Assembly: GCF_000439085.1 (NCBI RefSeq)
Contig: NZ_AUUA01000001.1
Location: forward strand, 1-64,000
DNA: 64,000 bases
Direction of reading: 5' to 3'
Origin: Leminorella grimontii ATCC 33999 = DSM 5078
GTDB taxonomy: Bacteria > Pseudomonadota > Gammaproteobacteria > Enterobacterales > Enterobacteriaceae
Shown in pieces: positions 9,118 through 14,974 of the stretch. The position numbers and the translations under genes were made by a program. The notes under the pieces were generated by a model. The model was not told the DNA's origin. It worked only from the letters and a program-made list of their open reading frames with translations, and made no database searches. Within the stretch, counting starts at the first letter, position 1. The number at the start of each line of letters is the position of its first letter.

Positions 9118-9476
9118 TGGCAATTAATTACCTGCGAATGCAGAAGACCGCCACGCGGCTGGTGACTGAAAACGGAGCAGAGTACAGCGTGACGCGCACT
9201 ACTCCACCGCAAATGGTTAATGGCATCGAAATCCCCGGCGGCAAGTCAACATTTGTCGCGGTCGGCGTAAAAGCTGAATATTCACCACACGAAATTGACG
9301 GAACGGTCATCCTTACTGGCGACATTCGAGTGACGTTTAAGGCCGAGCCTGAAATCAAAGTCGGTGATGTGGTCGATATTGACAGTGTGAAATGGCGTGT
9401 TATGCAGCCTAATCCGATAAAGCCTGCATCGCTGGTGCTTTGTTATAAAGCGCAGCTAAGGAGGGTGAATGGGTGA
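9117..9476 (+). CDS. Probable head closure (stopper) protein
   Basis: 119 aa, mostly beta ('YSVTRTTPP', 'VGDVVDIDSVKWRVMQ'), consistent with the small beta-barrel stopper proteins that close the portal channel after packaging. The start overlaps the previous stop (TGATG), and the end overlaps the next start. I do not recognise a named family with certainty. The assignment rests on size, fold impression and place between adaptor and gp10-like gene. Confidence 0.6.
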   Translation: MAINYLRMQKTATRLVTENGAEYSVTRTTPPQMVNGIEIPGGKSTFVAVGVKAEYSPHEIDGTVILTGDIRVTFKAEPEIKVGDVVDIDSVKWRVMQPNPIKPASLVLCYKAQLRRVNG

Positions 9477-9894
9477 GAATGGGGAATTTACTCTGGATGT
9501 TAAGGCGTTCGTTGAAGCAACAAAGCGAGATATGCTGGATGTTACCAAAAAAGCGATGATTGATGTCTCGAATCGTGTTGTCGATATGTCACCCGTAGAT
9601 ACTGGCAGGTTCCGATCAAACTGGGAAATTGGTCAGGATGTAGTTCCTGATACTTACTCTCCGGAAATAGGCCCATACCCTAGGCCGCCAGAAATTAAAG
9701 CCAGGCTGAAAGCGCAGGTGGATGAGATCAGCCAAGGTGCGAACTTTATTTTCCTTGCCAACACGTTACCTTACTCCTACCGACTTGAAATGGAAGGGTG
9801 GTCAAAGCAGGCCCCCGCCGGAATGCTTCGTGTTGTGGTTCCTGAGTTTCAAACCTATCTCGACAAGGCGGCAAGGGAGATTAAAAACCGATGA
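9469..9894 (+). CDS. HK97 gp10-like tail completion protein
   Basis: 141 aa with the family signature 'VSNRVVDMSPVDTGRFRSNW' (about 37-56), typical of HK97 gp10-like proteins that act at the head-tail junction or tail completion. The ATG at 9469 has AAGGAGG just upstream; the GTG at 9465 is out of frame. The stop overlaps the next start (ATGA), continuing the chain of coupled genes. Confidence 0.85.
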   Translation: MGENGEFTLDVKAFVEATKRDMLDVTKKAMIDVSNRVVDMSPVDTGRFRSNWEIGQDVVPDTYSPEIGPYPRPPEIKARLKAQVDEISQGANFIFLANTLPYSYRLEMEGWSKQAPAGMLRVVVPEFQTYLDKAAREIKNR

Positions 9895-10292
9895 ACCAAA
9901 CCACAATCACTCAGGTGCTGGAGTCGAAGTTGTCCGCTGTTGCTGATGAACTTGGGTTGCGTATTGCATGGGATAACATTGAATTTACTCCTGACGACAA
10001 TATCTATCTCCAGTCTCATGTTCTACCGTCTATGACCGTCAGTAATGACCTTGGCGGGCAGATGCGAATATGGCGGGGAGTGTTTCAGGTTGATGTCTGC
10101 GCCCCTGTGGCGTCAGGAAAGGCTGGCGTGATTAAGGTAGCTGATAATGTGGTAGCTGCCTTTCCATTCAATATGGAGCTTTCTAGCGGCGTTTATATCA
10201 ATTCTGTACCGAGTCAGTATCCAGCGCTTATTTCAGGAACTACCTACAAAATCCCTATCAGCATGAACTATCGGGTCGATGACGGCCTGTAA
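9891..10292 (+). CDS. Tail terminator protein (gpU-like, DUF4128)
   Basis: 133 aa tail terminator, predicted to cap the tail tube and fix its end. It has an N-terminal helix 'LESKLSAVADELGLRIAWDN' and beta strands ending 'YKIPISMNYRVDDGL', as in the DUF4128/gpU class. It is the last gene of the connector block and is followed at once by an intrinsic terminator and the tail tube gene. Confidence 0.78.
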   Translation: MNQTTITQVLESKLSAVADELGLRIAWDNIEFTPDDNIYLQSHVLPSMTVSNDLGGQMRIWRGVFQVDVCAPVASGKAGVIKVADNVVAAFPFNMELSSGVYINSVPSQYPALISGTTYKIPISMNYRVDDGL

Positions 10293-10310
10293 TGACCAAA
10301 ATCTTTAACC

Positions 10311-10336
10311 AAACCGCCTAATCGGCGGTTTTTTAT
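10311..10336 (+). terminator. Intrinsic terminator before the tail tube gene
   Basis: AAACCGCC (10311-10318) and GGCGGTTT (10324-10331) form a perfect 8 bp stem with a 5-base loop and a T-rich tail (TTTTATT). Confidence 0.85.
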
Positions 10337-10356
10337 TAATATCTGGAGATTTATTT

Positions 10357-11034
10357 ATGGCTTTTGCATTACCTAATGGCTCAGGTGTATATCTTGCGTC
10401 TGAATATGAGGACCTGGTGTCTTTTACTGATATTACAAACGCGCAAAATGCAGTGGTTACTATCAGCGATGAGGGCGCTTTTTCAGCGGGTGATATTGTA
10501 CAAATCGCGTCGTTATGGTCTGGCATCGACAACGTAGTCGCGCGAGTTCTTTCTGCGTCGGGCTCTTCGGTCACGCTGGAGAATGTTGATACTACAAATG
10601 AGAAGCGCTATCCAGTCGGCGGCGGTGGTGGCAGCCTTAAAAAGGTAACTAGTTGGGTTGAGTTACCTCAAATTACGGAGGTTTCTTCTTCTGGGGGGGA
10701 ACAAAACACTGTACAGATACAATTCCTCAGTGATGATACGCAACGTAACTTGAACACCTTCAAATCAGCCCGTTCTCAGACTTACACCATTGCGCACGAC
10801 TCAGGATTGCCAATTTACGATTTGCTTCGTGAATATGACTACAACAACGACACGTTAGCGGTTTACATGTATGTACCGAAAGCCAAAGAAACTCGCTATT
10901 GGTCTGGAACTGTTTCGTTCAGCGATACAGTTACCACGTCAATCAACCAAGTGGAAACTGTTAACGTCGTTATTAACGTTCAGTCACCGGCAGTTACGTT
11001 CTACAAAGACGAAAAAATCAATCAGGGCAGCTAA
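10357..11034 (+). CDS. Major tail tube protein
   Basis: 225 aa tail tube subunit (gpV-like). 'MAFALPNGSGVYLASEYED' and the later 'VQIQFLSDDTQRNLNTF' and 'MYVPKAKETRYWSGTVSFS' are characteristic of the beta-rich siphovirus tube family. A Gly-rich linker (about residues 88-93) separates two parts. It has its own ribosome site (CTGGAG) after a terminator, consistent with high expression. It is followed by the tail assembly chaperone, as in lambda. Confidence 0.85.
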   Translation: MAFALPNGSGVYLASEYEDLVSFTDITNAQNAVVTISDEGAFSAGDIVQIASLWSGIDNVVARVLSASGSSVTLENVDTTNEKRYPVGGGGGSLKKVTSWVELPQITEVSSSGGEQNTVQIQFLSDDTQRNLNTFKSARSQTYTIAHDSGLPIYDLLREYDYNNDTLAVYMYVPKAKETRYWSGTVSFSDTVTTSINQVETVNVVINVQSPAVTFYKDEKINQGS

Positions 11035-11075
11035 TACAATTTTGCCTCGGAAGAGGACTTATAAGGTAATAACTC

Positions 11076-11429
11076 ATGTCATTAAAATTTAGTCTTAATC
11101 CAAACCCAACCTTTAAGTTGGAAGTCACTATCCCGCGACCAGGTGATGACGGAGGGCTTGTTAAGCTGACCGTTCGCCATAAAACGCGAAAACAGCTTGC
11201 TGAGCTGGAGAAAAAACTGAAAGGCGATGCGGAAAATGCCGTAGAAAAGGGCGACTATAGCAACGAAGCTGCTGTTGATTATTTGGAGCAGGTAATTGAA
11301 AGCTGGAATATTGACGCCGAATTCAATCGCGAAACGCTTTCTCTGCTGTTGGATAACTATCCGCGAGCCTTTGATTCTATCGTATCTGCATACACGAAAG
11401 AGCTGTATTCAATCCGCGAAAAAAACTAA
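11076..11429 (+). CDS. Tail assembly chaperone, short form (gpG-like)
   Basis: 117 aa protein in the position of lambda gpG, expected to coat the tape measure during tail assembly and not to enter the virion. It is highly charged and helical ('LAELEKKLKGDAENAVEKG'). The frame ends with codons GAA AAA AAC TAA, where A AAA AAC is a canonical -1 slippery heptamer. Ribosomes that slip make the longer gpGT-like form with the downstream frame. Confidence 0.88.
   Translation: MSLKFSLNPNPTFKLEVTIPRPGDDGGLVKLTVRHKTRKQLAELEKKLKGDAENAVEKGDYSNEAAVDYLEQVIESWNIDAEFNRETLSLLLDNYPRAFDSIVSAYTKELYSIREKN
11420..11426 (+). other. -1 ribosomal frameshift site (A AAA AAC)
   Basis: The heptamer A AAA AAC lies in the correct phase (AAA AAC in frame 0) directly before the gpG-like stop TAA. 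After slipping back one base, reading continues CTA ACA GCG and remains open to 11737. This is the classic arrangement of siphovirus G/GT tail chaperones. Confidence 0.88.
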
Positions 11430-11737
11430 CAGCGCTTGCCGAGGCGTGTTTTACGCCTGAACCCTCAGCAGAAGAGCTTGCTGCGTTCTGCATGACCCCA
11501 GATGATCTTGAAGAGATAGAGATTGATGTCTTACCCGATGTATGGGCGTCATTTCTACTGTTTCGTGACATGTTCACTCAATGGCGAACGGGGGTGGGGG
11601 GAGTTACTGGGTTGGACTATAACGTCCTTCCCTGGCTTATGAGGGTTCACAAAATAACCGATAAGGCAAGCGCTCTGGAAGACATTCGGATTATGGAAGA
11701 TGCAGCGCTTCGGACTATCCACAAAAACCAACAGTAA
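11426..11737 (+). CDS. Tail assembly chaperone, T extension made by -1 frameshift
   Basis: This 103-codon frame has no own ribosome site and is read as a C-terminal extension of the gpG-like protein. The ATG at 11492 is internal: 22 open codons precede it in the same frame back to the slippery site ('LTALAEACFTPEPSAEELAA'). The sequence 'MTPDDLEEIEIDVLPDVW' and 'GLDYNVLPWLMRVHKI' fits the DUF1799/gpT-like class. In lambda the fusion recruits tail tube subunits to the tape measure, and the same is inferred here. Confidence 0.85.
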   Translation, partial: LTALAEACFTPEPSAEELAAFCMTPDDLEEIEIDVLPDVWASFLLFRDMFTQWRTGVGGVTGLDYNVLPWLMRVHKITDKASALEDIRIMEDAALRTIHKNQQ

Positions 11738-11738
11738 C

Positions 11739-11767
11739 AGCCCCGTCACCCGATGGGGCTTTTTATT
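11739..11767 (+). terminator. Intrinsic terminator after tail chaperone
   Basis: AGCCCCGTC (11739-11747) pairs with GATGGGGCT (11752-11760), followed by TTTTATT. It marks the left edge of the accessory island that interrupts the tail operon. Confidence 0.85.
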
Positions 11768-11801
11768 TCCGCGCATTCGCGTGTGCACATCCCAAAGAGA
11801 G

Positions 11802-11895
11802 CTTTCCGTAGTGTGAGTCTGAGGTAGGGCGGTGGATTACATCGTTCCGCTCTCGGCTGCCCATATCTACGCGAACAGGCTCGCACTACTGAAAG
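11802..11895 (+). promoter_or_regulatory. Long RNA hairpin leader hiding the KilA-N ribosome site
   Basis: CTTTC (11802-11806) and GTAGTGTGAGTCTG (11808-11821) pair with CAGGCTCGCACTAC (11876-11889) and GAAAG (11891-11895), leaving one 1x1 mismatch and two G-U pairs. The 3' arm includes the GAAAGG that should serve as ribosome site for the gene at 11905. The enclosed part can form further short stems (GTAG 11824 with CTAC 11867; GGC 11828 with GCC 11859). This suggests translational control. It does not share the conserved core of the c4-like leaders elsewhere in the prophage. Confidence 0.6.
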
Positions 11896-11904
11896 GTAAA
11901 TACG

Positions 11905-12660
11905 ATGTCTAATATTATCCCTATGAATTACGATGACCGTTCATTCCCTTTTGCTTCTGACTGCTGGTTTAATGCTACCGTGGCAGCAAAGCATCACGGA
12001 AGGAAAGTCACTGAGTGGTTACGCCTCCCATCCACAAGAGAATACATGGCGGAACTATGTCAAGAGCTTGGTGTGGAGGGGGGTAATTTTAAAGGTGGGA
12101 AAATCCCACCTTTAGTTCGTGTCGAGAAAGGACGCTATGGTGGCACTTGGCTTCACCCAGAATTAGCAGTTGAGTTCGCCCGTTGGTTATCTGCAAAATT
12201 CGCCCGCGCCTGTGACCGTCACATAAAAAATCTACTCCTGAGCAAAAACTTTCAGCTCACAGAAGAGCAGATTGTCGGCCTAATGGTTTGTCAGCAGCCT
12301 ACATCGTGGGAAAAACGATTCAAAGAGCCGTTCTACCTAGCCCTGTCAAAAATGTCCGGGCTTCCATATTTTGGTCATGTTGGTGGCTGTCCGGCGTTGT
12401 TCGGACAGATTACATCTCGATGGGTATATGGTGTAGCACTTCCTGATTACGTCTATCAGGTCGCCAAACGGGCAGCAGGTGACAGTGGAGAAAAAATTCA
12501 CCAGCACCTCAAGCCAGATGCGCTGGAAAAGGTTGAGCATCAGCTTGTTGCCGTCACTAACATTGCCAGTTGTAGTATTGACCAGAAGGATTTTGAAGCC
12601 CGTTGCATGTCGGCTTTTCCGGTAAAGGGACAGATGAAACTTCTATATGCAGCTGCATGA
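11905..12660 (+). CDS. KilA-N domain protein (putative antirepressor/regulator)
   Basis: 251 aa. Residues about 15-110 form a KilA-N DNA-binding domain: 'FPFASDCWFNATVAAKHHG', 'WLRLPSTREYMAEL', 'VRVEKGRYGGTWLHPELA', 'VEFARWLSAKFARACDRHI'. The C-terminal half has no domain I recognise. KilA-N proteins in phages act as antirepressors or transcription regulators. This one sits alone between the tail chaperone and a set of accessory genes, behind its own terminator and a structured leader, so it is probably expressed independently of the late operon. Confidence 0.85.
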   Translation: MSNIIPMNYDDRSFPFASDCWFNATVAAKHHGRKVTEWLRLPSTREYMAELCQELGVEGGNFKGGKIPPLVRVEKGRYGGTWLHPELAVEFARWLSAKFARACDRHIKNLLLSKNFQLTEEQIVGLMVCQQPTSWEKRFKEPFYLALSKMSGLPYFGHVGGCPALFGQITSRWVYGVALPDYVYQVAKRAAGDSGEKIHQHLKPDALEKVEHQLVAVTNIASCSIDQKDFEARCMSAFPVKGQMKLLYAAA

Positions 12661-12674
12661 TCATGAATAACCGT

Positions 12675-12713
12675 TTGACATCCCCTCGCCCTTCAAGGCC
12701 GGGAGGATGTCAA
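12675..12713. repeat. Inverted repeat resembling an IS200/IS605-type end
   Basis: TTGACATCC (12675-12683) and GGATGTCAA (12705-12713) are perfect inverted copies enclosing an imperfect CCTCGCCCTTCAAGGCCGGG stem. The sequence resembles the hairpin at 23439-23475, which also begins TTGACATCC followed by a CCCCGCCCT-type stem. Such motifs are familiar at ends of IS605-group elements, but no transposase or TnpB gene is present here. Confidence 0.4.
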
Positions 12714-12729
12714 TACAGGAGATTGGATT

Positions 12730-12864
12730 GTGAAAGCTTTACGCCTCCTAGAAAAAAGCAAACCATTAAAAAAGATAATCTATTCTTTTATCGCGCTGTC
12801 GGTGTACTACATCACGCCAATGATGTTAACGGCGATAGCTGAGTTACTGAAGGCATTGAAATAA
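12730..12864 (+). CDS. Small single-span membrane protein
   Basis: 44 aa open frame from GTG 12730, with AGGAG eight bases upstream. A basic N terminus ('MKALRLLEKSKPLKKI') precedes a hydrophobic stretch ('IIYSFIALSVYYITPMMLTA'), giving one predicted membrane helix with the N terminus inside. Small proteins of this kind in prophage islands can serve in superinfection exclusion or as toxins, but nothing here proves either. Good ribosome site and composition support it as a real gene. Confidence 0.5.
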   Translation: MKALRLLEKSKPLKKIIYSFIALSVYYITPMMLTAIAELLKALK

Positions 12865-12888
12865 TTATCGTCCGGCGATGAGGTAATG

Positions 12889-13191
12889 ATGAAAATCTTC
12901 ACTGCGGTAATGCACAAAAATAGTTTTTTCATTCACGCTGATACACGGGAGGACTTTTGGGTTCTTTTAAGTAAAACTCTTGGATGGGGGAGGTTTCAGC
13001 TCATCCGCGAGTCTGACGAATTCAGCCAGAATGGAGGGCTGTTTGAATTAACCGAATTGCGTTCGGCAGATTCATCACCCCCTGAGTCAGTAGTTGTAGG
13101 GTCAAATGTTTTATGGCGTCTGCCGGAAGCTCTCGAAGTTTTGAAACGACACTCGCCTTCTCTGATTCCGGAAGACTGGAAAGCGCAATAA
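12889..13191 (+). CDS. Hypothetical prophage protein
   Basis: 100 aa from the second of two tandem ATGs (12886, 12889), behind GAGGT. No recognised domain; the sequence is mixed alpha/beta ('FFIHADTREDFWVLLSKTL') with a Pro/Ser-rich C terminus ending in 'IPEDWKAQ'. Its last 170 bases overlap the convergent gene 13022-13546 on the other strand, so one of the two may have a shorter true extent. It belongs to the accessory island in the tail operon. Confidence 0.5.
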   Translation: MKIFTAVMHKNSFFIHADTREDFWVLLSKTLGWGRFQLIRESDEFSQNGGLFELTELRSADSSPPESVVVGSNVLWRLPEALEVLKRHSPSLIPEDWKAQ

Positions 13192-13546
13192 GGTTTTCTA
13201 TCGCAACAATAGTATCATTGTGCAGACGGATGGTTTGCACTCTCAGTATTGCACTCAGGCCGCCATCGTTAAGTAAGAAGTCAATTCCATCATGCGTGAT
13301 GGCGCATGTATGGCTGTTAAAAATGTACTCTATTCCTTCGCTGGTCTGGCTTACGGCAAACGGCTTCGATACCAGCCCATGCATTTGAAGATAGAGCATG
13401 CATGCAACAAAGTGGTCGTAACTCTGAAATTTACCGATTAATTCCTGCTCCTGCTCATCCGTAAGGTGGCGTGGGGCCGCGTTAACCAGTGCGTTCAGGA
13501 TTTCTAGCTGCAATGCCCGGTCATATTTTTCTTTTATATCCATCAT
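13022..13546 (-). CDS. Hypothetical prophage protein, helical
   Basis: 174 aa leftward gene, mostly helical. The N terminus ('EKYDRALQLEILNALVNAAP') and following 'LIGKFQSYDHFVACMLYLQ' look like a winged-helix-type fold, and the C terminus is amphipathic ('VVSKLRELPADAIKHLTLQ'). No function is assigned. It is convergent with and overlaps 12889-13191. It shares orientation with the leftward antirepressor gene upstream but is separated from it by about 220 bases. Confidence 0.6.
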   Translation of the reverse strand: MMDIKEKYDRALQLEILNALVNAAPRHLTDEQEQELIGKFQSYDHFVACMLYLQMHGLVSKPFAVSQTSEGIEYIFNSHTCAITHDGIDFLLNDGGLSAILRVQTIRLHNDTIVAIENLIALSSLPESEKASVVSKLRELPADAIKHLTLQLLTQGVMNLPNAIRLIQTALHSG

Positions 13547-13686
13547 GCGCCCCGTGTTATTTATTTCAGGTAAGCCACAGAGGATTCACTTTCTCATCGT
13601 TAACTGTATGAGTCAAACTTGATTGCAACTGCATGTTGTTCGAGACATTGAAACAATGCTGAAGGCTCGAGATATTTATTAGCGAA

Positions 13687-13707
13687 ACCTACACAAAAAG
13701 TGTAGGT
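13687..13707. repeat. Perfect 8 bp inverted repeat between leftward genes
   Basis: ACCTACAC (13687-13694), AAAAA, GTGTAGGT (13700-13707). It lies between the BRO-N gene end and the start of the leftward gene at 13546. It could be a repressor operator or a short terminator; there is no clear T-run on either side. Confidence 0.4.
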
Positions 13708-13767
13708 CGCAAAAATGATACTGAAATGGTAGGGATTGCGGCTCCAGTTACAGAGCCGCGCGGTTAG

Positions 13768-14616
13768 TTAAAATGCCGAGTACTGATTTAAGCCGAGGCG
13801 ACGATGGGCGGTGTCGAATTCATCCTCAAGGCTTGCTAGGCGATTGGCAGCAAGAACTCCCGATGCCAGATGTTCATAGATGAGCATTCCCGCAGGTGAA
13901 CCCAAGCCAGATAGGTGCTCTGCAATTTGGTACTCCCTGAAAATCTTGTATGCGCGAACGATTTTCTTTGTCAGCAGGTAAACATCATTTAGCTGGTGGT
14001 CGTCGAGCGTAACGCCTTCTTTGGGCGCTGGTAGTGTTTCTTTGCCGAGATATTCACCCTCAAGCGCGTTTAAGTATTCCACTGCCTCTGCAATCTGAGG
14101 TGGCGAGAGCTGCTGGATGGTATCTATCTCGAAGCGCTCATGGACCAATCGCCAGATGTCAGGGTAAATCTTGCCTAAGCCGGTAGTAATAAGGCGCTCT
14201 GCCGTTTGACGCAACGGTGTTAGTTGAGTGGCCGTTGATTGGCGTGGTTTTGGCGTGGCATAAGCTCCGGTTTTCCTAATTGATGGCAGAACTTCGGCTG
14301 TGACCCATTTACGAAAACGATGGGGTATTGAGCCTTTCTTCACGGCATCACGACACCGAAGGACGAGAGTATACATACCCGACTCGGAAATGATGCTTAT
14401 TTCCTTTACTCGGTTGTCAAACATAGGCCGTTGGTCAAGCCCTATGTTAAACATAGACCTTTCATCTTCATCCAGTCTTTCAATTGCTTGCGTGACGTTC
14501 TGTATACTAAGAGCAGAACAAACATCTTGAGCCACGAACCAAGGAGCGCCATTATAATTAATCGCTCTGATGCTGTGAGATTCGAAGGTGAATGGAACTA
14601 CAGAATGCTTAGCCAT
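13768..14616 (-). CDS. BRO-N / P22AR-type antirepressor, copy 1
   Basis: 282 aa phage antirepressor. The N-terminal BRO-N domain runs to about residue 115: 'FESHSIRAINYNGAPWFVAQ', 'DVCSALSIQNVTQAIERLD', and the hallmark 'RKWVTAEVLPSIRKTGAY'. The C-terminal half ('TTGLGKIYPDIWRLVHERF', 'HRRLGLNQYSAF') fits the P22AR C-terminal domain. Antirepressors bind and block phage repressors or alter host regulators. Expression is predicted to be held down by the c4-like RNA leader immediately upstream, which covers the GAGG ribosome site. A second gene of this family with the same kind of leader is at 31615-32376. Confidence 0.88.
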   Translation of the reverse strand: MAKHSVVPFTFESHSIRAINYNGAPWFVAQDVCSALSIQNVTQAIERLDEDERSMFNIGLDQRPMFDNRVKEISIISESGMYTLVLRCRDAVKKGSIPHRFRKWVTAEVLPSIRKTGAYATPKPRQSTATQLTPLRQTAERLITTGLGKIYPDIWRLVHERFEIDTIQQLSPPQIAEAVEYLNALEGEYLGKETLPAPKEGVTLDDHQLNDVYLLTKKIVRAYKIFREYQIAEHLSGLGSPAGMLIYEHLASGVLAANRLASLEDEFDTAHRRLGLNQYSAF

Positions 14617-14691
14617 GATGACCTCGTTTAATTTTTTCGAATTACCACTATCGGAGTGGTGCCGGGAGGTTCGAAACGGCTAAACGAGACC

Positions 14692-14771
14692 GTGGACTTA
14701 TTCCCCATTACTGGGTGTTGTATTCGTCGCCCTCCCGACATTGATCGGGGTGTGGCCGCGCATACGTCCAC
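14692..14771 (-). ncRNA. c4-like antisense RNA, copy 1
   Basis: Read leftward, GTGGAC (14771-14766) closes with GTCCAC (14697-14692) around two hairpins. The first is CCCGA/TCGGG, whose 3' arm carries antisense a' (GTCGGGAGG, 14739-14731). The second is ACCCA-GTAA-TGGGG, preceded by AATACAA. Antisense b' (CTCGTTTA, 14688-14681) follows. Target a2 (CCTCCCGGC, 14669-14661) and b2 (TAAACGAG, 14630-14623, covering the GAGG ribosome site of the antirepressor) are complementary. This is the architecture of the c4 repressor RNA of phages P1 and P7. The core AATACAA-ACCC-GGG-AATA is shared with copy 2. Confidence 0.75.
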
Positions 14772-14785
14772 TAAATGACAGGCAT

Positions 14786-14811
14786 AAAAAATCCAACGCT
14801 AACGGGGTTGG
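14786..14811 (-). terminator. Leader terminator upstream of c4-like RNA, copy 1
   Basis: On the minus strand CCAAC (14811-14807) pairs with GTTGG (14797-14793), followed one base later by TTTTTT (14791-14786). It lies between the promoter and the c4-like RNA, so transcription must pass it to reach the antirepressor gene. It suggests attenuation. Confidence 0.6.
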
Positions 14812-14813
14812 TT

Positions 14814-14827
14814 ATGGCCGCGTTTAA
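14814..14827 (-). promoter_or_regulatory. Leader copy of the c4 target (b1-like), copy 1
   Basis: Leftward TTAAACGCGGCCAT matches the ribosome-site target TTAAACGAGGTCAT in 12 of 14 positions, but lacks the functional GAGG. It can pair with antisense b' over 7 of 8 bases. It stands directly before the leader terminator. Confidence 0.5.
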
Positions 14828-14852
14828 GAGGTTTCGACACCTCGTGACGACT

Positions 14853-14881
14853 ACATTACAGAGAGTGGGGCGATCTGTCAA
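14853..14881 (-). promoter_or_regulatory. Leftward promoter for c4-like RNA and antirepressor 1
   Basis: Perfect -35 TTGACA (14881-14876), 17-base spacer, then a weak -10 TAATGT (14858-14853). It is divergent from the promoter of the P63C gene; repeated GCAAGCA sites lie between the two. Confidence 0.6.
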
Positions 14882-14884
14882 TAA

Positions 14885-14973
14885 AAGCAAGCATAATAAT
14901 ATTTGATTTGTGCTTGCTTGTTTATTTATACAGTGTTTATAATGCAAGCACATTTCACAACATGGTGCTTGCA
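14885..14973. promoter_or_regulatory. Four-site operator (GCAAGCA repeats) with rightward promoter
   Basis: Two perfect 9 bp inverted repeats share the core GCAAGCA/TGCTTGC: AAGCAAGCA (14885-14893) with TGCTTGCTT (14911-14919), and TGCAAGCAC (14943-14951) with GTGCTTGCA (14965-14973). A rightward promoter TTGCTT (14914) - 18 bases - TATAAT (14938-14943) is embedded, so both its -35 and -10 touch a site. The last site abuts the ATG of the P63C gene at 14975. This looks like an autoregulated operator controlling divergent transcription. Confidence 0.6.
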
Positions 14974-14974
14974 A

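Noticed and set aside
11492..11737. Separate 81 aa gene starting at ATG 11492
   Set aside because: Frame is open back to the slippery heptamer and there is no ribosome site; better read as frameshift extension.
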